Assembly (NCBI GenBank): GCA_020425485.1
Contig: JAGQRL010000205.1
Span: 1 to 9,168, forward strand
Direction: 5' to 3'
Length of the DNA stretch: 9,168 nucleotides
Source: Rhodospirillaceae bacterium
GTDB taxonomy: Bacteria > Pseudomonadota > Alphaproteobacteria > DSM-16000 > Inquilinaceae
The position numbers and the translations under genes were made by a program. The notes beneath the pieces are model-generated. The model worked only from the letters and a program-made list of their open reading frames with translations. It had not been told where the DNA came from and did not search any database. Position 1 is the first letter of the stretch; every line of letters begins with the position of its first letter. Positions 1 to 5,531 of this stretch are shown in pieces.

Positions 1-244
1 CGCCGGTCTTGCCGTCGGCATCGACGGCGCCGCGGTGCCACACCGCCTTCAGCGCGTTGATCGCCGCTTCCACCACCTCGCGGCGCGGCTTGCCGTCCAG
101 CGCTGCCACGAAGCCGACGCCGCAGGCATCGTGCTCCTCGGCCGGATCGTACGCGTCGGCGGCCACCAGGCGGTCGCGGTTCGCCTGATAGCGCTCCACG
201 AACTCGGCTCCGGTCTCAAGCTGCTGCTGCTGGATCTCTGTCAT
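1..244 (-). CDS. gltB: Glutamate synthase large (alpha) subunit, N-terminal part, cut by window edge
   Basis: Only the first 81 codons are inside the window; the gene continues off the left edge. The alpha subunit of NADPH-glutamate synthase releases ammonia from glutamine in an N-terminal Ntn-type amidotransferase domain and passes it to 2-oxoglutarate at an FMN site. The visible part carries the family hallmark HDACGVGFVAAL, followed by LKAVWHRGAVDADGKTG, which starts the glutaminase domain. Cys41 of CGVGF should be the catalytic nucleophile. In this family it becomes the mature N-terminus, so residues 1-40 would be a cleaved propeptide. The ATG at 244 is preceded by GAGGG at about 9 bases. 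The gene lies 56 bases downstream of the GST gene and is third after gltD in the same direction, so it is probably cotranscribed. Identification is firm; nothing can be said about the rest of the protein. Confidence 0.95.
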   Translation of the reverse strand, partial: MTEIQQQQLETGAEFVERYQANRDRLVAADAYDPAEEHDACGVGFVAALDGKPRREVVEAAINALKAVWHRGAVDADGKTG

Positions 245-300
245 CGCTCGGCACCCTCAAAAGGGGTTGGGAGAGGAAGCGGCGGGAAGCGGGGCGGCGG

Positions 301-921
301 TCACGCCGCTGCATCCCAGCCGGTGTCATGGTCCATGGGAACGAAGCCGGGCAGGCCGGCGAACCGGTCGAGCCAGGCATTGAGGTGCGGGAAACCGGCC
401 AGCTCCAGACCGCCATCCTCCGCCACCGCGGTGTACGGGTAGAGGACGAGGTCGGCGAGCGAGCGGCGGTTGCCGACAAACCAGTCGCGGCCCGCAAGGT
501 GGCGGTCCATCAGCGCCAGGGCGGCGGTGCCGTCCTCAAGAAGCTGGGCCTTGCGCTCGGCACCGAAGGGCCGGTTGTACAGCACCACGGAGCGGATCAC
601 GGCCACCGCCGTTTCGTGGCTGTACTGTTCCCAGAACATCCAGCGGTACATCTGGGCGCGTTCCCAGGCGTCGTCGGGTAGCCAGTCGGTCTCCTCGGCG
701 AAGTGCAGCAGGATGGCGCCCGATTCCGGCAGGGTGCGGCCGTCGTCCCACACCAGCACCGGCACCTTGCCAGCCGGGTTGAGCGCCAGGAAGTCCGGCG
801 TGTGGCTGCCGCCGCCGAACACATCCACCTCGACCCGGCGAAACGGCACGCCCAGCCAGCGCAGCAGCAGGCGCACCTTGTGGCAGTTGCCCGACAACAG
901 CATGTCATGGAGCGTCAGCAC
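301..921 (-). CDS. Glutathione S-transferase family protein
   Basis: A 206-residue cytosolic GST-fold protein, of typical length. Residues 1-78 form the thioredoxin-like domain. SGNCHKVRLLL (10-20) occupies the active-site loop, with Ser10 the likely thiol-activating residue. NPAGKVPVL (48-56) carries the cis-proline (Pro54), and ESGAI (66-70) is the glutathione gamma-glutamyl contact. The C-terminal helical domain has the N-capping motif SLAD (154-157) and the usual PHLNAWLDRFAGLPG ending. The substrate cannot be read from sequence. I chose the GTG at 921 because it gives the family-like start MLTLHDMLLSGN and has GGGAC about 7 bases upstream. The frame is open to a TTG at 951 that would overlap gltD, and an in-frame ATG at 903 would cut off the first beta strand. 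It begins 16 bases after the gltD stop and ends 56 bases before gltB, so it is probably part of the glutamate synthase transcript. A role in that pathway is not established. Confidence 0.88.
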   Translation of the reverse strand: MLTLHDMLLSGNCHKVRLLLRWLGVPFRRVEVDVFGGGSHTPDFLALNPAGKVPVLVWDDGRTLPESGAILLHFAEETDWLPDDAWERAQMYRWMFWEQYSHETAVAVIRSVVLYNRPFGAERKAQLLEDGTAALALMDRHLAGRDWFVGNRRSLADLVLYPYTAVAEDGGLELAGFPHLNAWLDRFAGLPGFVPMDHDTGWDAAA

Positions 922-937
922 GGGCGTCGTCCCGCGC

Positions 938-2398
938 CTATTCGGCGGCAACGCGGGCGGCCGACCCGTCGGCTGCCGGCATGGCCTTCTGCTTCAGGTA
1001 GGTCTCGATCTGGGCGGCGGCGTCGCGGCCGTCGCGGATCGCCCACACCACCAGCGAGGCGCCGCGCACGATGTCGCCGGCGGCGAACACGCCGTCCACG
1101 CTGGTCATCATGGTCTTCATGTCGACCCGCACGGTGCCCCAGCGGCTGACCTTCAGCTCCGGCTCGCCGAACAGGGTGGGCAGGTCTTCCGGGTCGAAGC
1201 CCAGCGCCTTGATGGCGAGATCGCAGTCGAGCACGAAGCTGGAGCCGGGGATCGGTTCGGGCGACTGGCGGCCGGTGGCGTCCGGCATGCCCAGATGCAT
1301 CTTCACCGCGCGCACGCCCGTCACCACGTCGTCGCCGTGGAAGGCTTCCGGGGCCGCCTGCCAGAGGAACTCCACGCCCTCCTCCTCGGCATTGGCCACC
1401 TCGCGCTGGCTGCCCGGCATGTTGGCCCGGTTGCGGCGGTAAAGGCAGGTGACCGCCGTCGCCCCCTGGCGCACCGCGGTGCGCACGCAGTCCATGGCGG
1501 TGTCGCCGCCGCCGATCACCACCACCTTCTTGCCGGCGGCGTTCAGCCCGCCCTCGGTGAAGGCAGACACCTGGTCGCCCAGGCCCACCTTGTTGGCGGT
1601 GACGAGGAAGTCCAGCGCCGGCACCACATTGCCCAGCCCGACCCCCGGCACCGCCATTTCGCGTGCCTTGTAGACGCCGGTGGCGATCAGCAGGGCATCG
1701 TGCTGGCTGCGCAGTTCCGCCAGCGTGGCGTCGCGCCCCACCTCGAACTGGGTGCGGAAGACGATACCGGCATCGGCCAGCAGGCGGTGGCGGCGCTCAA
1801 CGATTTCCTTGTCGAGCTTGAAGTTGGGGATGCCGTAGATCAGCAGCCCGCCCACCCGGTCGTGGCGGTCGTACACCGTCACCTGGAAGCCCTTGCGCCG
1901 CAGCATCTCCGCCGCCGCCAGGCCGCCCGGCCCGGCGCCGATGATGCCGACGCTTTCGCTGCGCTCGCGGGCCGGCTTGGGCGGCTTAACCCAGCCGTTT
2001 TCCCAGGCCGTGTCGGTGATGTAGCGCTCGATGGAGCCGATGGTCACGGTGCCGTGGCCGGACTGCTCGATCACGCAGTTGCCTTCGCACAGGCGGTCCT
2101 GCGGGCAGATGCGGCCGCACACTTCCGGCATGGAATTGGTGGTCGAGGACACCTCGTAGGCTTCCTCCAGCCGGCCTTCGGCGGTGAGCTTCAGCCAGTC
2201 GGGGATGTTGTTGTGCAGCGGGCAATGCACCTGGCAGAAGGGGATGCCGCATTGCGAGCAGCGCGAGGATTGCTCCTCCGCCTTGGCGCGGGCATAGTCC
2301 CCGTAAATCTCCTGCCAGTCGGCACGGCGCTCCGCTGCGGCGCGCTTGTCCGGCGTCTGCATCCGCGTATCGACGAACCGCAACATCTTCGTTGCCAT
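938..2398 (-). CDS. gltD: Glutamate synthase small (beta) subunit
   Basis: The beta subunit oxidises NADPH on FAD and sends electrons through iron-sulfur clusters to the alpha subunit, which makes glutamate from glutamine and 2-oxoglutarate. The 486-residue product is full length for the family. Eight N-terminal cysteines lie in two sets (47, 50, 55, 59 and 94, 98, 104, 108), the cluster-binding region. The FAD Rossmann motif GAGPGG is at 154-159, the NADPH motif GGGDTAMD at 296-303, and the conserved AAGDIVRGASLVVWAIRDG at 439-457. Residues such as NNIPDWLKLTAEGRLEEAYEVS closely match Azospirillum GltD as I recall it. The ATG at 2398 is preferred because GGGGGA lies 8 bases upstream. An in-frame ATG at 2407 would have that same G-run touching its start codon. 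It is the first gene of the apparent gltD-GST-gltB transcript. No promoter was identified with confidence in the AT-richer stretch 2580-2650. Confidence 0.96.
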   Translation of the reverse strand: MATKMLRFVDTRMQTPDKRAAAERRADWQEIYGDYARAKAEEQSSRCSQCGIPFCQVHCPLHNNIPDWLKLTAEGRLEEAYEVSSTTNSMPEVCGRICPQDRLCEGNCVIEQSGHGTVTIGSIERYITDTAWENGWVKPPKPARERSESVGIIGAGPGGLAAAEMLRRKGFQVTVYDRHDRVGGLLIYGIPNFKLDKEIVERRHRLLADAGIVFRTQFEVGRDATLAELRSQHDALLIATGVYKAREMAVPGVGLGNVVPALDFLVTANKVGLGDQVSAFTEGGLNAAGKKVVVIGGGDTAMDCVRTAVRQGATAVTCLYRRNRANMPGSQREVANAEEEGVEFLWQAAPEAFHGDDVVTGVRAVKMHLGMPDATGRQSPEPIPGSSFVLDCDLAIKALGFDPEDLPTLFGEPELKVSRWGTVRVDMKTMMTSVDGVFAAGDIVRGASLVVWAIRDGRDAAAQIETYLKQKAMPAADGSAARVAAE

Positions 2399-2788
2399 CT
2401 GTCCCATCCCCCGTGGCCGCTCCGGCTACCGTGCGCAGCGACCCTGCCTCGTCTGCGAGTCGCCGCCAGCCCGCAGCGCGCACGACCCCGCACCGCCCGG
2501 CAACGCGGGCAGCGCCGATGGTCCTTAAGGCGTTTCGCCGGCAATGTCGAAGTGATTCAGGGGCTTCATCCCGAAGTGGGACTATATTTGTGGGGTCATT
2601 AACGGCCCCCCGCCAAACCTCGCCGGACTCTGCACAATTTTCAGTCAATATCGTCCCGACATGGGATGATGTGCATCGGCACGGCGGCGCGATCCGGCCC
2701 CCGTCAAAGCCGCTTGACGCCGCGGCTTCGCCATGGGAACGGCCGCTGCACGCCTTGCGTCTTCCCCCACTCTGGTGCCGGCCGCCCC
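2399..2788. other. Divergent intergenic region between gltD and uppP
   Basis: No gene is supported in these 390 bases. The part at 2580-2665 is clearly AT-richer than its surroundings and is the best place for divergent promoters, but I found no -35/-10 pair with proper spacing on either strand and no sigma-54 (GG-N10-GC) match. On the plus strand, CGAAGTG occurs twice, at 2548-2554 and 2572-2578, 24 bases apart. A hairpin with arms AAGCCGC (2707-2713) and GCGGCTT (2722-2728) and an 8-base loop lies in the presumed uppP leader. A frame opening at 2648 on the minus strand runs into gltD out of frame and has no family features, so I do not call it a gene. Confidence 0.6.
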
Positions 2789-3586
2789 ATGTCGCTGCTC
2801 GAAATCGTCGTCCTCGCCCTGGTCCAGGGGATCACCGAATTCCTGCCCATCAGCTCCAGTGCGCATCTGGTGCTGGTGCCGGCCCTGCTGGGGTGGAGCG
2901 ACCAGGGGGTGGCCTTCGACATCGCCGTGCATGTCGGCACACTGGCCGCCGTGCTGATCTATTTCCGCCGCGACGTGGCGGCCCTGGTGATGGGCGCCCT
3001 GGCGCTGCTGGCAGGCCGGGTGACACCGGCCGGGCGGCTGGCGGTGTGGCTGGTGCTGGCGTCCATCCCCGTGGTGGTGGCGGGGCTGGCGCTGCACGCC
3101 GCCGGGCCGGAAATGCTGCGCAGCGTGGAGGTGCTGGCCTGGGCCACGCTGGGCTTCGGCCTGGTGCTCTATGCCGCCGACCGCTACTGCCCCGCCGGCA
3201 AGCAGGTGGACCATCTCGGCTGGACCGGCGCGCTGTGGATCGGCCTCGCCCAGGTGCTGGCGCTGATCCCCGGCACCAGCCGCTCGGGCATCACCATGAC
3301 GGCGGGGCGCGCGCTGGGGCTGAACCGCCAGGAAGCGGCGCGCTTTTCCCTGCTGCTGTCGATCCCCACCATCCTCGGCGCCGGCGTGCTGGCGACCAAG
3401 GACCTGGTGGACGCCGGCGACGTGACCCTGGGGCTCGATGCCGTGCTGGGGGCGGTGCTGTCCTTCGTGTTCGCGCTTGCCGCCATCGCCGCCATGATGG
3501 CCTGGCTGCGGCGCGCCAGCTTCACGCCCTTCGTGGTCTACCGCGTGGCACTGGGCATCGGCCTGCTGATCTGGATCTACGCCTGA
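2789..3586 (+). CDS. uppP: Undecaprenyl-diphosphatase (UppP/BacA family)
   Basis: This integral inner-membrane enzyme dephosphorylates undecaprenyl diphosphate to the monophosphate carrier used for peptidoglycan, O-antigen and other envelope polymers; high dosage can give bacitracin resistance. The 265-residue product is at the short end of the family. Motif one, QGITEFLPISSSAHL, spans 13-27, with Glu17 and His26 aligning to catalytic Glu21 and His30 of E. coli BacA. The first acidic position of E. coli (Glu17) is Gln13 here, a substitution I believe is common in proteobacteria. Motif two, PGTSRSG, spans 161-167 with the catalytic arginine at 165. The rest is hydrophobic helices compatible with about eight membrane segments. 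The start at 2789 gives the normal N-terminus MSLLEIVVLALVQG. The frame is open back to 2666, but that part is proline- and arginine-rich and not family-like. No clear ribosome site precedes the ATG. The gene stands alone and converges with the phasin gene. Confidence 0.95.
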   Translation: MSLLEIVVLALVQGITEFLPISSSAHLVLVPALLGWSDQGVAFDIAVHVGTLAAVLIYFRRDVAALVMGALALLAGRVTPAGRLAVWLVLASIPVVVAGLALHAAGPEMLRSVEVLAWATLGFGLVLYAADRYCPAGKQVDHLGWTGALWIGLAQVLALIPGTSRSGITMTAGRALGLNRQEAARFSLLLSIPTILGAGVLATKDLVDAGDVTLGLDAVLGAVLSFVFALAAIAAMMAWLRRASFTPFVVYRVALGIGLLIWIYA

Positions 3587-3612
3587 GCGAAGACACAAGG
3601 CCCCAGAAACGA

Positions 3613-3639
3613 AAACGGGGCCGACTGGCGGCCCCGTTT
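3613..3639. terminator. Bidirectional hairpin terminator between uppP and the phasin gene
   Basis: A perfect 10-bp inverted repeat, AAACGGGGCC (3613-3622) and GGCCCCGTTT (3630-3639), encloses a 7-base loop. It lies 26 bases after the uppP stop and 25 bases after the phasin stop. Read on the minus strand the stem is followed by the T-rich TTTTCGTTT, so it should end phasin transcripts well. On the plus strand the tail is only TTTCC, which is weaker. The symmetric placement between convergent genes supports a shared terminator. Confidence 0.88.
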
Positions 3640-3664
3640 CCAAATCTCGCAGGAGGGAAAGCGC

Positions 3665-4093
3665 CTACTTGGCGGCCTTCGCCATGCCCTTGATCTCTTC
3701 CAGGTTCTCGCTGACCCGGGCGGAGATGACTTCGGCAGCCTCGGTGTTCGACTTCGCGATCATCTCGGCCATCTCGCGCATGTTCGACAGGGTGCGCTCG
3801 AAGGCGGTCTTCAGCAGGTCGGCATGCTTGGCCATGCGGTCTTCCGGCGTGCCGGCAGCCATCATGTCCTGCATCATCTTGGAGATCTCTTCCATGGTCT
3901 GGCGGAGGATCTCAGTCTGCCGCTGGGCGACCGCCTGCAGGCCTTCCATGGCCAGCTTGTTGGCGGCCTGCACGGCTTCGATGTTCTTCCGCTGGGTGGC
4001 CATAATGCCTTCGACGTCCAGACCGGGGAACTTGAAGTCGCCCATCATCTTGGTGATGTCCATGTCCCACAGCGGCTTAAACTGATCGACCAT
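3665..4093 (-). CDS. Phasin family protein (polyhydroxyalkanoate granule-associated)
   Basis: Phasins are small amphipathic helical proteins that coat polyhydroxyalkanoate granules and control their number and size. This 142-residue product has the family's typical length and composition. A short aromatic N-terminus (FKPLWDMDITKMMGDFKFPGLDVEGIMATQRKNIEAVQAAN) carries the characteristic segment in which one long helix begins. The rest is near-continuous helix with heptad-like spacing and no cysteine. Methionine is unusually frequent, 16 of 142 residues. The ATG at 4093 is chosen because a perfect AGGAGGT lies 7 bases upstream; a GTG at 4099 is in frame but would sit almost on that site. A near-consensus promoter and a TGC-N3-GCA element lie upstream, which fits high, regulated expression of a granule protein. 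It follows a TetR-type gene 148 bases upstream on the same strand. Family assignment is solid; granule binding itself is inferred. Confidence 0.9.
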   Translation of the reverse strand: MVDQFKPLWDMDITKMMGDFKFPGLDVEGIMATQRKNIEAVQAANKLAMEGLQAVAQRQTEILRQTMEEISKMMQDMMAAGTPEDRMAKHADLLKTAFERTLSNMREMAEMIAKSNTEAAEVISARVSENLEEIKGMAKAAK

Positions 4094-4105
4094 CTTCACG
4101 ACCTC

Positions 4106-4112
4106 CTAAGGG
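4106..4112 (-). promoter_or_regulatory. Strong Shine-Dalgarno sequence of the phasin gene
   Basis: On the minus strand the run TAGGAGGTC contains the full anti-SD complement AGGAGG, placed about 7 bases before the ATG at 4093. It is the best ribosome site in the window and decides the phasin start against the GTG at 4099. It fits an abundant structural protein. Exact end positions are good to about a base or two. Confidence 0.8.
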
Positions 4113-4167
4113 GCTTCGGCGGACGGGCTTGGCCCGACAGGCGCCGTTCGGTTGATACGATGCCTAC

Positions 4168-4196
4168 ATAATGAGCATGTCGGCCCGTCGCGTCAA
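4168..4196 (-). promoter_or_regulatory. Sigma-70-type promoter of the phasin gene
   Basis: On the minus strand, TTGACG (4191-4196) and CATTAT (4168-4173) are separated by exactly 17 bases, five and four matches to the -35 and -10 consensus. The start of transcription would be near 4161, giving a leader of about 68 bases that includes a small hairpin, CGGGC-TTG-GCCCG as written on the plus strand (4124-4136). This is among the best promoter matches in the window. It indicates that the phasin is transcribed on its own rather than only by read-through from the TetR-type gene. Confidence 0.78.
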
Positions 4197-4204
4197 GGAT
4201 TTTT

Positions 4205-4221
4205 GTGCAGTGCAGCATTGC
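4205..4221. promoter_or_regulatory. Candidate PhaR operator upstream of the phasin promoter
   Basis: The sequence GTGCAGTGCAGCATTGC is a cluster of TGC and GCA half-sites. At its core TGCAGTGCA (4206-4214) is TGC-N3-GCA, matching the core of the TGC-rich element (CTGC-N3/4-GCAG) described for the polyhydroxyalkanoate regulator PhaR in other alphaproteobacteria. It lies about 9 bases upstream of the -35 box. PhaR is known to repress phasin genes until granules form. The outer C/G of the published motif is not fully met, and upstream placement is not the classic repressor position, so this is a candidate only. Confidence 0.45.
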
Positions 4222-4241
4222 GAGGGCCGGCGGGAAAGTCC

Positions 4242-4874
4242 TTATGAATCCGCGGGTTGATCTTCGCCTCCGAGTTCATCTTTTGGTTTATTTTTGCGCC
4301 GCAGGAATCCCTGGCCGACGCGGCTGAGCACCGGTTCGGCGTTGGCCAGCACACGGTCCAGCTCTTTCATGGTCTGCGCCATGTCGGGACTCTCGTCGCG
4401 CAGCCACACCCAGGTGACGCGGGCCAGGGCCAAAGCGAGGATGCGCACCTGCAGCACACCGCCCAGTCCGCCGGCGGCAACACCCGCCAGATCCAGCGTC
4501 CAGGCGGCCGAGCGTTCCACCCCCGGCAGGCGCGCCAGCACCGTCAGCGGATCGCCGCGCAGGCTGCGCAGCACCGATTCGACGCCGGGCTTGTGGGCAG
4601 CCAGGGCATCGAAGCGGCGCATGATCACGTCGAACAGCCGGTCGCGCGGGCTCTCCTCGGCATCGGCCGGGCCGCCGGCCAGCATGGCGGCATCGACCAT
4701 GCGGCCGAGCCCGTCCAGCACCGCCCCCTTGTCGGGGAACAGCCGTGCGGTCTCCGCCAGCGGCACCTCGGCGGCAGCCGCGATCTCCGTCATCGTCACG
4801 GCATCCCAGCCGCGCGCGCCGGCCAGATCGAGTGCCGCTGCAATGATCGTGTCCTCGGTGGTCAGCTCGGCCAT
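4242..4874 (-). CDS. TetR-type transcriptional regulator
   Basis: The 210-residue product has a TetR-like N-terminal DNA-binding domain. Helices around TEDTIIAAALDLAGARGWDAVTMTEIAAAAEVPLAETARLFPDKGAVLDGL (6-56) match the family pattern, with the helix-turn-helix at roughly 26-46 and the typical FPDKGAVL after the recognition helix. The C-terminal ligand domain is alanine- and leucine-rich. Its segment TWVWLRDESPDMAQTMKELDR (154-174) reminds me of COQ9-like TetR-fold proteins, which bind lipids in ubiquinone synthesis, though I treat the protein as a regulator. A charged tail (RRKNKPKDELGGEDQPADS) ends it. The ATG at 4874 is chosen because GGAGG and GGGAG lie upstream; a GTG at 4910 is in frame but gives a non-family extension. 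It sits 147 bases after the YbaK-type gene and before the phasin gene on the same strand. Target genes and ligand are unknown; local or self regulation is plausible. Confidence 0.82.
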   Translation of the reverse strand: MAELTTEDTIIAAALDLAGARGWDAVTMTEIAAAAEVPLAETARLFPDKGAVLDGLGRMVDAAMLAGGPADAEESPRDRLFDVIMRRFDALAAHKPGVESVLRSLRGDPLTVLARLPGVERSAAWTLDLAGVAAGGLGGVLQVRILALALARVTWVWLRDESPDMAQTMKELDRVLANAEPVLSRVGQGFLRRKNKPKDELGGEDQPADS

Positions 4875-4929
4875 CACTCCCAGTCCTCCGCGTTCGCTGC
4901 ACCGCCGCACCTTAGAGCATTTCGGGCCG

Positions 4930-4944
4930 GCGCCGCATCGGCGC
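4930..4944. repeat. Short GC hairpin between the YbaK-type and TetR-type genes
   Basis: GCGCCG (4930-4935) and CGGCGC (4939-4944) form a perfect 6-bp stem with loop CAT. No T-run follows on the minus strand, so it is a poor intrinsic terminator for the upstream operon. It may be a pause or leader structure before the TetR-type gene, or nothing. Confidence 0.35.
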
Positions 4945-4965
4945 TGTCCCCCATCGGGCCGGCAA

Positions 4966-4975
4966 TTTCGCGAAA
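4966..4975. promoter_or_regulatory. Perfect palindrome TTTCGCGAAA, candidate operator
   Basis: This 10-base perfect palindrome lies about 90 bases upstream of the TetR-type start, in the 147-base gap after the YbaK-type gene. TetR-type repressors commonly bind palindromes near their own promoters, so self-regulation is possible. An almost identical element occurs at 7062-7071. No clear -35/-10 pair was seen next to it, which limits the inference. Confidence 0.35.
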
Positions 4976-5021
4976 CTGTTGCAGGCAGATGGATTCGGCG
5001 GGCTCGTTCAGCCGGACGGCT

Positions 5022-5528
5022 TCAGGCGGACTTGGCGATGGCCGCCACGGTGCCGCCGGTCAGTGCTGCCAACTGGTCGGGCGTCAGTTGCACCACGGCA
5101 TTGGGCGTGCCCGCCGCGGCCCAGATTTCCGGCAGCGCCAGCAGGTCCTGGTCCAGCACCACCAGCGGCGGCGTGGCGTGGCCCACCGGCGGCACCCCGC
5201 CGATGGCATAGCCGCTGTTGGCGCGCACGAAATCGGCATCGGCGCGCTTGATGCGGGCCCCGCCGGTCTGCTCCGCCAGCACCGACGCCACGGCGCGTTC
5301 GTCCACCCGGTTGACGCCGGATGCCACCACCAGCACCGGGCGGTCCCCCGGATCGGTGCGGAACACCAGCGATTTGGCGATCTGCGCCACCGTGCAGCCG
5401 ATGGCCGCCGCAGCATCGACGGCGGTGCGGGTGGTTTCGGAGAACACCACCACGCGGGCCGGCACGCCGGCAGCCTCGATCACCGCCTGCACCCTGCGTG
5501 CGGCTGCGGGCAGCTGGTCGTCCGCCAT
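5022..5528 (-). CDS. YbaK/EbsC-type aminoacyl-tRNA editing protein (Cys-tRNA(Pro) deacylase family)
   Basis: This family hydrolyses tRNAs charged with the wrong amino acid, in many cases Cys-tRNA(Pro) or Ala-tRNA(Pro), and acts free in the cytoplasm next to prolyl-tRNA synthetase. The 168-residue product is a single full-length domain. TAVDAAAAIGCTVAQIAKSLVF (35-56) contains the conserved lysine (Lys52) that binds the substrate end. GYAIGGVPPVGH (107-118) is the signature glycine/proline loop. The C-terminal LTPDQLAALTGGTVAAI is usual for free-standing members. Which mischarged tRNA it edits cannot be told from sequence. The ATG at 5528 begins 3 bases after the proC stop with only a weak AGGA, so translation is probably coupled to proC. 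Being next to proC is suggestive, since one gene makes proline and the other may protect tRNA(Pro), but this link is inferred. Confidence 0.9.
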   Translation of the reverse strand: MADDQLPAAARRVQAVIEAAGVPARVVVFSETTRTAVDAAAAIGCTVAQIAKSLVFRTDPGDRPVLVVASGVNRVDERAVASVLAEQTGGARIKRADADFVRANSGYAIGGVPPVGHATPPLVVLDQDLLALPEIWAAAGTPNAVVQLTPDQLAALTGGTVAAIAKSA

Positions 5529-5531
5529 GTC

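Noticed and set aside
301..951. Longer GST frame starting with TTG at 951
   Set aside because: TTG starts are rare, it would overlap gltD, and the added ten residues are not family-like; GTG at 921 fits better.
470..2602. A 710-codon open frame on the plus strand, antisense to gltD and the GST gene
   Set aside because: Its translation is rich in His, Arg, Ala and Gly without family motifs, and it mirrors strongly supported genes. Long antisense frames are expected at this GC content.
1986..2648. A frame beginning ATG at 2648 on the minus strand, possible leader peptide of gltD
   Set aside because: No ribosome site or family features are visible, it uses a TTA codon uncommon here, and most of its length overlaps gltD out of frame.
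2601..2650. TTGACT on the minus strand upstream of gltD as a promoter -35 box, and a possible sigma-54 site nearby
   Set aside because: No acceptable -10 box occurs at 16-18 bases, and no GG-N10-GC match with proper flanks was found.
2645..3643. A 332-codon open frame antisense to uppP
   Set aside because: UppP on the plus strand has complete catalytic motifs; this frame has only low-complexity His/Gln/Gly content and crosses the terminator.
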